Of a DNA stretch of 5,506 bases, positions 1-5,506 are shown in pieces. The first letter of the stretch is position 1. Each line of letters opens with the position of its first letter. The stretch is from an uncultured Bacteroidales bacterium (GTDB lineage: Bacteria > Bacteroidota > Bacteroidia > Bacteroidales > UBA932). Under the pieces are notes generated by a model. The model was given only the letters and a program-made list of their open reading frames with translations. It was not told the DNA's origin and ran no database searches. Location of the stretch: the NCBI GenBank assembly GCA_945912085.1, contig CAMEBJ010000093.1, positions 1-5,506 on the forward strand, written 5' to 3'. The position numbers and the translations under genes were made by a program.

Positions 1-173
1 CCCCCGTTCTGCAGGCATCGTGAGCACCCCAGACAGCCGGAGAGGGGTTTGGTGCCGATGTGGAATATTTCTGTTTCCACTCCTGCGATGTTCAGTTCTT
101 TTTCGACCTCCTTGAGGGCGGTGTAGGTGCAACCTTCCTTGTGAGGGCTGCCGTTTACCAGGATTACTTTCAT
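1..173 (-). CDS. NAD(P)H-dependent flavodoxin-family oxidoreductase, N-terminal part (runs off window)
   Basis: Only the first 57 codons are present; the gene continues beyond base 1. The ATG is at 173-171 and the protein opens MKVILVNGSPHKEG, the phosphate-binding beta-strand/loop of the flavodoxin-like NADPH-dependent FMN reductase family, followed by a helix (TALKEVEKEL) and a second strand (VETEIFHIG). Residues 47, 50 and 53 form a CxxCxxC cluster (SGCLGCSRC). In iron-sulfur flavoproteins such as archaeal Isf a cluster at about this place, completed by a fourth cysteine a few residues later, binds 4Fe-4S; here the fourth position is outside the window. Many homologues keep two or three of these cysteines without a cluster, so metal binding is not established. 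Expected role: cytoplasmic FMN-dependent electron transfer or quinone/metal reduction; substrate unknown. It starts 30 bp after rsmA on the same strand, so co-transcription is likely. Confidence 0.85.
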   Translation of the reverse strand, partial: MKVILVNGSPHKEGCTYTALKEVEKELNIAGVETEIFHIGTKPLSGCLGCSRCLQNG

Positions 174-203
174 ATTGATTGATTTTTAGGATTCCTTAAT
201 GAT

Positions 204-1019
204 TCAGGAGAGTTTTTGGGTCAGGGAGATGAAAGCCTCGACACCGAGACGCTCGGGGCGGAGGTCGAAGACACTGTCTGAGGAAAATGCTGCAGAGGCA
301 GCCTCATCCCAGCCCTCCCTCTGGATTTTTGCCTGAATCAGAGGGCGGAGGGAATTGCGAAGTGTCTTGCGTCTCTGGTTGAAGGAAGTCTTAACTACTG
401 TCTTAAACATGGCCTCGTCGCAGCCCAGGGATGTGCGGGAATTGCGTCTGAGACGGATTACAGCGGACTTTACCTTTGGAGGAGGATTGAAGGCTCCCTC
501 CCCGACGGTGAACAGGTACTCTATGTCGTACCAAGCCTGGAGCAGAACAGAGAGTATGCCGTAGGTCTTGGTGCCGGGTTTCTCCGCGATCCTTTCAGCT
601 ACTTCCTTCTGAATCATACAGACAACCTGGGGGACCTGCTCTCGGTAGTCCAAAATCCTGAAGAAAATCTGGGAGGAGATGTTGTAGGGGAAGTTGCCGA
701 TGATGCAGAATTGTCCGCTGAAGAACCTCTCAAGGGGCATTTTCAAGAAGTCCGCCTCAAAGAGCGAGCCGTTCACCTGCGGGAAATGCGTCAGGAGGTA
801 ATCCACTGATTCCCTGTCGATTTCCACCATTTTCAAGTCTATTTCAGGTCTTTGCAGCAGGTAATTGGTCAGCACGCCCATCCCGGGACCTATTTCCAGG
901 GCTGGCGTCACTTCCTGTCCCGGAAGAGGTGCCTGCAGGGCCTGCGCAATCTGTCTTGCTATCGACTGGTCTGTCAGAAAATGCTGACCAAGTGCTTTTT
1001 TCGCTCTTACTTCCATCAT
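204..1019 (-). CDS. rsmA: 16S rRNA (adenine1518-N6/adenine1519-N6)-dimethyltransferase RsmA (KsgA)
   Basis: A 271-residue protein, the usual length for RsmA. It dimethylates two adjacent adenines in the 3'-terminal hairpin of 16S rRNA using S-adenosylmethionine, a late step and checkpoint in 30S subunit assembly. Visible motifs: KALGQHFL at 8-15; SAM-binding motif [12 protein letters not shown] at 41-51; the acidic end of strand 2 VEID at 65-68; motif III aspartate D90; the catalytic motif IV NFPYNIS at 109-115; FNPPPKV at 177-183; a C-terminal helical domain with [12 protein letters not shown] (213-224) and [10 protein letters not shown] (254-263). Two ATGs lie in tandem at 1019 and 1016; either could be used and the product differs by one Met. 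No good Shine-Dalgarno is seen, which is normal in Bacteroidota. It is divergent from aspS and leads into the flavoprotein gene 30 bp downstream. No truncation or odd residue was found. Confidence 0.97.
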   Translation of the reverse strand: MMEVRAKKALGQHFLTDQSIARQIAQALQAPLPGQEVTPALEIGPGMGVLTNYLLQRPEIDLKMVEIDRESVDYLLTHFPQVNGSLFEADFLKMPLERFFSGQFCIIGNFPYNISSQIFFRILDYREQVPQVVCMIQKEVAERIAEKPGTKTYGILSVLLQAWYDIEYLFTVGEGAFNPPPKVKSAVIRLRRNSRTSLGCDEAMFKTVVKTSFNQRRKTLRNSLRPLIQAKIQREGWDEAASAAFSSDSVFDLRPERLGVEAFISLTQKLS

Positions 1020-1069
1020 TGTTCAGATTTCAAGTTTGCGGATTTTTCCGATTTCCTCCGCAACGCGCA

Positions 1070-1077
1070 CAAAGATA
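1070..1077 (-). promoter_or_regulatory. Bacteroidota -7 box for rsmA
   Basis: Reading the minus strand, TATCTTTG matches the TAnnTTTG -7 consensus of the Bacteroidota primary sigma factor exactly. It lies 50 bp before the rsmA start, giving an estimated leader of about 40-45 nt. A clear -33 TTTG at 19-21 bp is not seen; the nearest T-rich match (TTTC at 1104-1101) is 23 bp away, so only the -7 half is well supported. Confidence 0.55.
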
Positions 1078-1151
1078 CGAAAATTAAAGTTCCACTATAC
1101 GAAACAATTTGAACGACCTCAACTTCTTTTTTACAAATTCCTAAATTTGAT

Positions 1152-1159
1152 TATTTTTG
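1152..1159 (+). promoter_or_regulatory. Bacteroidota -7 box for aspS
   Basis: TATTTTTG matches the TAnnTTTG consensus exactly and sits 19 bp before the aspS ATG, predicting a very short leader of roughly 10-15 nt. The -33 element would fall in the T run at 1127-1132 (spacing about 20 bp), a weak match to TTTG. The divergent 1020-1178 gap therefore carries outward-facing promoters for rsmA and aspS and no other recognised signal. Confidence 0.5.
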
Positions 1160-1178
1160 TAGGCTTAATTTGTAGAAT

Positions 1179-2948
1179 ATGTATAGAACTCATACTTGCG
1201 GACAGCTCCGCCTCGAAAATGCCGGGCAGGAAGTGACCCTTGCCGGCTGGGTACAGAAATCCAGGAAACTCGGAGGAATGACCTTCATTGATTTGCGTGA
1301 CCGTTACGGCATCACCCAACTTGTCATAGACGCATCGGCTCCGGCCGAGCTGCTGGAGACTGCCGGGTCTGTCGGCCGTGAATGGGTTCTCCAGGTTACA
1401 GGAAAGGTCATCGAGCGCCAGAGCAAGAACCCGAAACTGCCTACGGGAGAGATTGAGATTGCCGTGAGCGGAATCAAGGTGCTCAACAAGGCGATGACAC
1501 CTCCTTTCACAATTGAGGATGTCAGTGACGGAGGCGAGGAACTCAGGGCGAAATACCGCTATCTCGACCTTCGCAGGAACCCTCTCCAGAGGGCCCTTTT
1601 CCTCAGGCACAAGATTGCACACGAGGTCCGCAACTATCTCGACTCACAGAATTTCCTTGAGATTGAAACCCCATATCTGATCAAATCCACCCCTGAGGGA
1701 GCACGCGACTTCGTGGTGCCTTCAAGGATGAATCCGGGACAGTTCTATGCCCTACCGCAGTCTCCGCAGACTTTCAAGCAGCTGCTGATGGTGGCAGGCT
1801 ATGACCGCTATTTCCAGATTGTCCGCTGCTTCCGCGACGAGGATCTGCGTGCGGACCGCCAGCCGGAATTCACTCAGATTGACTGCGAAATGTCATTCGT
1901 GGAGCAGGAGGATGTGCTCGGGACTTTCGAGGGTATGATGAGGACACTTTTCAGGAATGTCCTCAATGTCGAGATTCCGAACCCTATTCCGAGGATGAGC
2001 TGGTACGACGCTATGGATTTCTACGGCAGTGACAAGCCGGACATCCGCTTCGGGATGAAAATCAATGAAATAACAGACCTTGTCCAAGGACACGGCTTCT
2101 CTGTTTTCGACAGTGTTGAATATGTCGGAGCCATAAGCGTCGAGGGAGCCGCTGCCTACACCCGCAAACAGATCGATGAACTCACCGAGTGGGTTAAAAG
2201 GCCTCAGGTCGGTGCAAAGGGCCTTGTTTACATCAAATTGAACGAGGACGGAAGCATCAAGTCTTCCGTTGACAAATTCTACACCCCGGAGCAACTGCAG
2301 GCAGTTGCAGACCGTCTGGGTGCTGCAAAAGGAGATATGATGCTGGTTCTCTGCGGTCCGAAGAGAAAGACTCAGACTATGCTCGGAGTGCTCCGCATCG
2401 AAATGGGAAACCGCCTGGGTCTTCGCGATCCGTTCAACTTTGCACCGCTCTGTGTAGTTGACTTCCCGCTTCTGGAATGGGATGTCGAGACACAGAGGTT
2501 CTACGCAATGCACCATGAGTTGACCGCTGCGAAGCCTGAGCATCTGGAACTCTTCTACAGCAACAGGAAGGAGGACCTTGAGAAGGTTTGCGCCAATGCC
2601 TACGATTTCGTTCTCAACGGCACTGAACTCGGCGGCGGCTCAATCCGAATCCACGAGGCAGATGTCCAGCAGAGGATGTTCGAGGTTCTGGGGATTTCCA
2701 GGGAGGATGCCGAGTACAAGTTCGGCTTCATCATCAACGCCTTCAAGTTCGGTGCTCCGCCTCACGGAGGTCTTGCCTTCGGTTTCGACCGTGTCTGCGC
2801 CCTCTTCGGAGGACAGGAGACAATCCGTGACTACATTGCCTTCCCGAAGAACAACCAGGGCCGAGACGTGATGATTGACTCTCCATCCTACATCGACCAG
2901 GAACAGATGGATGAGCTCTTCCTTAATTCCACTGCCGAAAGGAAGTAA
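1179..2948 (+). CDS. aspS: Aspartyl-tRNA synthetase (class IIb)
   Basis: A 589-residue protein of normal bacterial AspRS length. It activates aspartate with ATP and charges tRNA-Asp in the cytoplasm. Domains in order: N-terminal OB-fold anticodon-binding domain (about 1-105; [20 protein letters not shown] at 21-40); class II catalytic core with the flipping loop TPEGARDF (171-178), [11 protein letters not shown] (194-204), and motif 2 [18 protein letters not shown] (218-235); the bacterial GAD insertion (about 290-420); motif 3 GGLAFGFDR (530-538) with its ATP-contacting arginine. In Pseudomonas-type non-discriminating AspRS a His near position 31 and a Gly near 83 are reported determinants; here L31 and K83 occur, which fits a discriminating enzyme (inference from memory, alignment needed). 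The ATG at 1179 gives the expected MYRTHTCG start. It is the last core gene on the plus strand; the accessory region begins right after its stop. No terminator with a T tract was found behind it. Confidence 0.98.
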   Translation: MYRTHTCGQLRLENAGQEVTLAGWVQKSRKLGGMTFIDLRDRYGITQLVIDASAPAELLETAGSVGREWVLQVTGKVIERQSKNPKLPTGEIEIAVSGIKVLNKAMTPPFTIEDVSDGGEELRAKYRYLDLRRNPLQRALFLRHKIAHEVRNYLDSQNFLEIETPYLIKSTPEGARDFVVPSRMNPGQFYALPQSPQTFKQLLMVAGYDRYFQIVRCFRDEDLRADRQPEFTQIDCEMSFVEQEDVLGTFEGMMRTLFRNVLNVEIPNPIPRMSWYDAMDFYGSDKPDIRFGMKINEITDLVQGHGFSVFDSVEYVGAISVEGAAAYTRKQIDELTEWVKRPQVGAKGLVYIKLNEDGSIKSSVDKFYTPEQLQAVADRLGAAKGDMMLVLCGPKRKTQTMLGVLRIEMGNRLGLRDPFNFAPLCVVDFPLLEWDVETQRFYAMHHELTAAKPEHLELFYSNRKEDLEKVCANAYDFVLNGTELGGGSIRIHEADVQQRMFEVLGISREDAEYKFGFIINAFKFGAPPHGGLAFGFDRVCALFGGQETIRDYIAFPKNNQGRDVMIDSPSYIDQEQMDELFLNSTAERK

Positions 2949-2956
2949 GGTGTCTG

Positions 2957-3082
2957 TCATCCACACCAGCATTCAAGACGGATGCCGTCCAAGCGCTGGA
3001 GATGCCTGAGGTTTCCGGTGACAAGGGTTCAGCCATGGGCAATGGCTGAACATCCTATAAGAATGTCAAAATCCTCAAAGTT
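2957..3082 (-). pseudogene. Remnant of a vapC-like PIN-domain toxin gene (C-terminal part)
   Basis: The minus strand from 3082 reads NFEDFDILIGCSAIAHG, an in-frame TGA (3031-3029), then TLVTGN, LRHLQRL, DGIRLECWCG and a stop at 2959-2957. This is the order of the VapC C-terminus: the (E)DFDxLIGxxAxAHG helix carrying the conserved acidic residues of the PIN active site, the strand LTLVTGN, the histidine/phenylalanine-type helix, and the closing G-(I/L)-R-L-E-x-W. VapC proteins are toxin endoribonucleases of type II toxin-antitoxin systems. The N-terminal half with the first catalytic Asp (LLDTN motif) was not found in any minus frame up to 3190, and no antitoxin gene is visible, so this is a dead fragment: 5' part lost and one internal stop. 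The frame stays open upstream to about 3188 but that sequence does not resemble a PIN domain. It is tail-to-tail with aspS, 8 bp from its stop. A read-through or sequencing error could explain the TGA but not the missing half. Confidence 0.72.
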
Positions 3083-3189
3083 GCATTTGGACTCAACGGG
3101 AAATCCCGGTTGATTTGCATTATTTGTGCGCCTGGAGCACACAGCAAGTGGAGCTGCCCTTGGGCTGGACTGCGCCCTAAAACCTCAGG
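3005..3189. repeat. Distant 10-bp inverted repeat around the vapC remnant flank
   Basis: CCTGAGGTTT at 3005-3014 is the exact reverse complement of AAACCTCAGG at 3180-3189. Neither arm extends by even one base. The left arm lies within the vapC remnant. The stretch in between also holds smaller hairpins (3027-3051, 3093-3113). A 10-bp chance pair within 185 bp is uncommon but possible, so a biological role is not claimed. Confidence 0.3.
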
Positions 3190-3191
3190 TA
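3083..3191. other. Unrecognised non-coding stretch between vapC remnant and hairpin repeats
   Basis: No gene, tRNA or known RNA was recognised on either strand. The minus frame joined to the vapC remnant stays open here but shows no family signature. One imperfect hairpin is visible at 3093-3113 (TCAACGGGA against TCCCGGTTGA with one bulged G and a two-base loop). This may be what replaced the 5' half of the toxin gene. Confidence 0.4.
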
Positions 3192-3302
3192 AGGTAGTAC
3201 ACGATACGGCGGTTTCTATGTACTACCCGAGGAAAAAATCGCACAAAACGAATGGATTTTGGATCAAGTAGTACACAAAACAGAACTTTTCGTGTACTAC
3301 CT
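3192..3302. repeat. Two direct copies of a 33-bp hairpin unit (GTAGTAC...GTACTAC), 74-bp period
   Basis: Unit 1 occupies 3194-3226 and unit 2 occupies 3268-3300. Each is exactly 33 bp, starts GTAGTACAC, ends TGTACTAC and can form a stem of 8-9 bp with a 15-17 nt loop. Corresponding bases in the two units are 74 bp apart at both ends. The units agree at their arms and differ mainly in the loops. The outermost arms also form a perfect 13-bp inverted repeat, AGGTAGTACACGA at 3192-3204 with TCGTGTACTACCT at 3290-3302. The block is AT-rich and lies about 90 bp before the ATPase promoter. It could be an operator pair for a dimeric regulator, a REP/MITE-like mobile repeat, or the scar of an insertion; the sequence does not decide between these. 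Confidence 0.75.
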
Positions 3303-3355
3303 GCAAAATAAATCGGGACTAATTGCAATACGTGCTTCACCGAAGGCTTACAAAC

Positions 3356-3413
3356 ATTTTGAGATTTCATACAATATTGCCGATATAAATTTTGAGATTC
3401 CATCAAATTAGCC
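3356..3413 (+). repeat. Imperfect tandem repeat (about 25 bp, period 33) overlapping the ATPase promoter
   Basis: Copy 1 (3356-3381) and copy 2 (3389-3413) share ATTTTGAGATT exactly and then CAT, CAA and a closing GCC, about 21 of 25 aligned bases with one single-base gap. Copy 2 contains the -33 TTTG of the ATPase promoter and its end abuts the -7 box; copy 1 duplicates the -33 part but is not followed by a matching -7 box. It could be a regulator-binding pair or a partly duplicated promoter. Confidence 0.6.
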
Positions 3414-3421
3414 TATTTTTG
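3391..3421 (+). promoter_or_regulatory. Bacteroidota promoter for the DUF4143 ATPase
   Basis: TTTG at 3391-3394, a 19-bp spacer, then TATTTTTG at 3414-3421: both boxes and spacing fit the Bacteroidota consensus (TTTG, 19-21 bp, TAnnTTTG). Transcription would start near 3428, leaving a leader of about 24 nt to the ATG at 3452. This is the best promoter in the window and fixes the ATPase start downstream of it. Confidence 0.7.
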
Positions 3422-3451
3422 TCTCCGAACAACGAAAAAATTGTGAGAAGA

Positions 3452-4801
3452 ATGGAATATCCGGAACGCATATTCAAACGTAAAATTTACGATAGAATAC
3501 AAGAATGGAAGAGAACCAAAGACGGTAGCACAGCCCTTCTTATCAAAGGAGCCCGCCGTGTAGGGAAGTCAACCATCGCTGAAGAGTTCGCAAGAAACGA
3601 GTATTCATCATACATAAAGGTGGATTTTGCCGATGCTCCTAAGGCACTTTGGGAAGCTATAGACAATATCAGCGACCGCGACAATTTTTTCCTCCAGCTT
3701 CAGTTCATTTACAATGTTCGTCTTGAAGAACGCAAATCTGTCATTATCTTTGACGAAATTCAGAAAGCACCAAAAGTCCGGGAAGCCATCAAGTACCTGG
3801 TTAAAGACCACAGGTACGACTACATTGAGACAGGTTCTCTTCTTTCCATCAAGAAGAACACTCAAGGCATAGTCATACCTAGTGAGGAGACACGCATTGA
3901 AATGTATCCGATGGACTACGAAGAGTTCCGTTGGGCCCTGGGCGACACCGTAACCGTTCCCCTTATGAAGGAGATCTTTGAGAAGCATCAGGGAGTTGGT
4001 GATGCCACCTGCAGAAAACTGATGCGGGATTTCCGTCTCTATATGTTGGTCGGTGGAATGCCCCAGGCTGTCAATACCTATCTCGACACAAAGAACCTGA
4101 GTGAGGTAGATGCCACGAAACGTGAAATTATCGAGCTTTACGCCGACGATTTCAGGAAAATCGATCCTACCGGTCGTGCTACCCGTCTGTTTATGGCGGC
4201 CCCATCTCAACTCACCGGCAATGCTTCACGCTACCAGGTTACCAGTGTTCTGGGACGTAGCCAAAATGAGGATGAGATGAACGAACTGATTCAGGATATG
4301 GATGACAGTATGACCGTTAATTTCTCCTACCACGCAAACGATCCATCAGCAGGCCTGTCCCAGCACAAGAGTATAGCGCAGTACAAGATGTATGTAGGAG
4401 ATACCGGCCTGTTCATCACAATGGCATTTTGGGACAAAGTCGTTACTGAGAACATTATCTATCAAAAATTGCTCAGCGACAAACTCGCCACTGACCTTGG
4501 CTATATTTATGAAAATGTTGTGGCTCAGATGCTGCGCGCTCGTGGAGAAAAGCTCTTCTATCACACTTGGCCCACAACCAGTGGCAAGCACAATTATGAA
4601 ATAGATTTTCTGCTCTCCCGTGGCTTTAAAATCTGCCCGGTAGAAGTCAAATCATCAGGGTACAAGACTCACAAATCAATGGACGAATTCTGCAAAAAGT
4701 TTTCACAACACGTCGGAATGAGATATCTTGTATATACGAAAGACTTGCGAAAGGACGAACAGCTGACAATGATTCCTGTACATTATTGTATGTTTATTTA
4801 G
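3452..4801 (+). CDS. AAA+ ATPase, AAA_14/DUF4143 family
   Basis: A 449-residue protein starting at the ATG at 3452 (MEYPERIFKRKIYDRI). Its reading frame stays open further up to a TTG at 3392, but that codon lies inside the -33 box of the promoter, so the ATG is preferred. The N-terminal P-loop ATPase domain shows Walker A GARRVGKST (33-41), Walker B VIIFDEIQ (97-104) and a sensor-1-like ETGSLLS (126-132), followed by the family-typical MYPMDYEEFRWALG (151-164). The middle is helical, with LYMLVGGMPQAVNTYL at 196-211. The C-terminal DUF4143 part shows YIYENVVAQML (351-361), then EIDFLLS (383-389) and PVEVKSS (396-402): E354, D385, E398 and K400 fit a PD-(D/E)XK nuclease-like core. The family is very abundant in Bacteroidota genomes, often in variable regions; its biological job is not established. 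Probably cytoplasmic; no signal peptide or membrane segment. It sits between repeat DNA and a TIR gene 90 bp downstream on the same strand. All key residues are present, so it appears functional. Confidence 0.92.
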   Translation: MEYPERIFKRKIYDRIQEWKRTKDGSTALLIKGARRVGKSTIAEEFARNEYSSYIKVDFADAPKALWEAIDNISDRDNFFLQLQFIYNVRLEERKSVIIFDEIQKAPKVREAIKYLVKDHRYDYIETGSLLSIKKNTQGIVIPSEETRIEMYPMDYEEFRWALGDTVTVPLMKEIFEKHQGVGDATCRKLMRDFRLYMLVGGMPQAVNTYLDTKNLSEVDATKREIIELYADDFRKIDPTGRATRLFMAAPSQLTGNASRYQVTSVLGRSQNEDEMNELIQDMDDSMTVNFSYHANDPSAGLSQHKSIAQYKMYVGDTGLFITMAFWDKVVTENIIYQKLLSDKLATDLGYIYENVVAQMLRARGEKLFYHTWPTTSGKHNYEIDFLLSRGFKICPVEVKSSGYKTHKSMDEFCKKFSQHVGMRYLVYTKDLRKDEQLTMIPVHYCMFI

Positions 4802-4840
4802 GGGTAGTCTTGAAAATGGCTTAAAAATATAATCAATTGA

Positions 4841-4871
4841 TTGTCAATGTGATAAATATTTCGTTTCTTTG
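4841..4871 (+). promoter_or_regulatory. Possible weak promoter for the TIR gene
   Basis: TTG at 4841-4843, a 20-bp spacer, and TTTCTTTG at 4864-4871, which has one mismatch to TAnnTTTG. A start of transcription near 4878 would leave about 14 nt before the TTG codon at 4892. A small inverted repeat (ATTGA, three bases, TCAAT) overlaps the -33 element. No terminator is seen between the ATPase and this site, so read-through from the ATPase promoter is equally possible. Confidence 0.35.
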
Positions 4872-4891
4872 TTAGAGAAAATATAATAGTT

Positions 4892-5419
4892 TTGGATTAT
4901 AGATACGATGTCTTCATTAGTTACTCAACAGATGACCAGAAAGTAGTAGAGGGAATCTGTGCATATCTTGAACAGCACCATATCCGTTGTTTTGTCGCCT
5001 ATCGTGATATTCCTGCCGGAGTAGTATGGGCAAAAGCCGTAGTTAATGGTCTGGACAACAGCCGTATGATGCTGGTAGTGTTTTCCGGCAGTTTCAACAG
5101 CTCCGAACAAGTTGACCGAGAGATAGAATTGGCGTCCGAAGACCATAAACCCATACTTACTTTCCGAATTACTGATGATGCATTCAGAGGCGCAAAGAAA
5201 TATTACCTGAAGAATATCAACTGGATTGATGCGTTTCCGGATCCGGAGCGTTCCTTCGGTCCTCTTCTAAACAACATCTGTCGACTGCTGGACATCAATC
5301 CGCAAAAGCAGACGGGTGCAGTTGAAACTACAGTGTCAACTCCCGCAACCACCCCATCCTCAACACGCCCAATGCAGTACCGGAAAATAGCACGCACGAG
5401 TATTATGATGCATCTCTAA
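4892..5419 (+). CDS. TIR-domain protein, likely TIR-Sel1 fusion broken by a frameshift
   Basis: The first 135 or so residues form a bacterial TIR domain: box 1 YDVFISYS (5-12), FVAYRDIPAG (34-43) in the BB-loop region, the S-rich strand end MMLVVFSGSFNSS (59-71), then SEQVDREIELA (71-81) in which E78 aligns with the conserved catalytic glutamate of NAD-cleaving TIRs, and NWIDAFPDPE (110-119). Bacterial TIR domains commonly hydrolyse or rearrange NAD+ as effectors or signal makers in immunity; activity here is inferred. The start is a TTG at 4892; no ATG or GTG occurs between the upstream in-frame stop at 4853 and the box-1 motif, so the start is uncertain. Residues 140-160 are a Thr/Pro/Ser linker; the last stretch, to the stop at 5417-5419, looks out of frame, because the -1 frame from about 5326 continues as a linker into a Sel1 repeat. 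A single lost base between 5326 and 5416, for example in the CCCC or AAAA run, would explain this. Confidence 0.85.
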   Translation: MDYRYDVFISYSTDDQKVVEGICAYLEQHHIRCFVAYRDIPAGVVWAKAVVNGLDNSRMMLVVFSGSFNSSEQVDREIELASEDHKPILTFRITDDAFRGAKKYYLKNINWIDAFPDPERSFGPLLNNICRLLDINPQKQTGAVETTVSTPATTPSSTRPMQYRKIARTSIMMHL

Positions 5420-5506
5420 TGGACTCTATGTCTGATGCTGAAAAAATCGCTTATCTGCGAAAATGGGCGGAGTTAGGTAATGCGGATGCACAAAACAAAT
5501 TAGGTT
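5419..5506 (+). CDS. Sel1-repeat segment, in the -1 frame relative to the TIR ORF (partial)
   Basis: From the ATG at 5419 the frame reads MDSMSDAEKIAY and then LRKWAELGNADAQNKLG, the opening helix of a Sel1-like repeat (consensus W-x-x-K-A-A-E-x-G-x-x-x-A-Q-x-x-L-G), before the window ends. Sel1 repeats are TPR-like helical pairs used for protein-protein contacts. The same frame is open back to a TGA at 5323-5325, so it can be read as the continuation of the TIR protein after a -1 shift. Alternatively it is a separate gene: its ATG overlaps the TIR stop as TAATG, a configuration that allows translational coupling. TIR-Sel1 fusions are known in bacteria, which favours the frameshift reading. 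Confidence 0.7.
   Translation, partial: MDSMSDAEKIAYLRKWAELGNADAQNKLG

Noticed and set aside
1893..2543. A 216-codon minus-strand open frame inside aspS.
   Set aside because: It is antisense to conserved catalytic and GAD-domain sequence of AspRS and has no recognisable domain.
3027..3051. Rho-independent terminator for aspS.
   Set aside because: The stem is strong but the following bases (ATCCTATAAG) contain no T tract on the plus strand, and the palindrome lies within former coding sequence.
2949..3190. A multi-hairpin structured RNA enclosed by the 10-bp inverted repeat (3005-3014 with 3180-3189).
   Set aside because: Much of this stretch reads as codons of a vapC-like remnant on the minus strand, which explains it better; no known RNA family signature (6S, SRP, tmRNA, riboswitch) was recognised.
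3192..3302. CRISPR array.
   Set aside because: Only two units, each itself an inverted repeat with diverged centre, and no conserved repeat/unique spacer pattern or cas genes nearby.
3185..3406. A 73-codon minus-strand open frame through the hairpin repeats.
   Set aside because: It starts at a TTG, overlaps the repeats and the ATPase promoter, and its translation resembles no family; likely a chance frame in AT-rich repeat DNA.
5326..5419. Programmed -1 ribosomal frameshift joining TIR to Sel1.
   Set aside because: No X XXY YYZ slippery heptamer in the correct phase was found in the allowed interval; a one-base deletion or coupled separate ORFs is simpler.

Overview
The window looks like a chromosomal segment from a Bacteroidota (probably Bacteroidales) genome. 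Upstream of several genes there are matches to the Bacteroidota sigma-ABfr -7 box TAnnTTTG (TATCTTTG, TATTTTTG twice), there are no strong Shine-Dalgarno sequences at the starts, and the AspRS, RsmA, ATPase and TIR proteins read like Bacteroidales family members. The species cannot be named from the sequence alone.

Layout. Positions 1-1019 (minus strand) hold a housekeeping pair: rsmA (16S rRNA dimethyladenosine transferase) followed after 30 bp by the first 57 codons of a flavodoxin-fold NAD(P)H/FMN oxidoreductase with a CxxCxxC cysteine cluster, cut by the window edge. A 159-bp divergent promoter region (1020-1178) separates them from aspS (aspartyl-tRNA synthetase, plus strand, 1179-2948), which is intact and typical. 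After aspS the character changes. Positions 2949-3451 contain no intact gene: a broken C-terminal piece of a vapC-like PIN-domain toxin gene on the minus strand lies 8 bp past the aspS stop, then about 100 bp of unrecognised DNA, then two 33-bp hairpin units bounded by GTAGTAC/GTACTAC spaced exactly 74 bp apart, then an imperfect tandem repeat whose second copy supplies part of a near-consensus promoter. That promoter drives an AAA+ ATPase of the AAA_14/DUF4143 type (3452-4801) with intact Walker motifs and a C-terminal PD-(D/E)XK-like motif. Ninety bases later on the same strand is a TIR-domain gene (4892-5419), whose reading frame breaks just before a Sel1-repeat region that continues in the -1 frame to the window end.

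Reading. The left half is core genome (ribosome maturation, tRNA charging). The right half is an accessory segment placed after aspS: a dead toxin fragment, repeat-rich DNA, a DUF4143 ATPase and a TIR-Sel1 protein. TIR domains and PIN toxins belong to families linked to bacterial immunity and toxin-antitoxin systems, so a defence-type island is plausible, but neither the ATPase nor the TIR protein can be assigned to a named defence system from this window. The best candidates for something undescribed are the paired GTAGTAC hairpins in front of the ATPase and the broken TIR/Sel1 junction.
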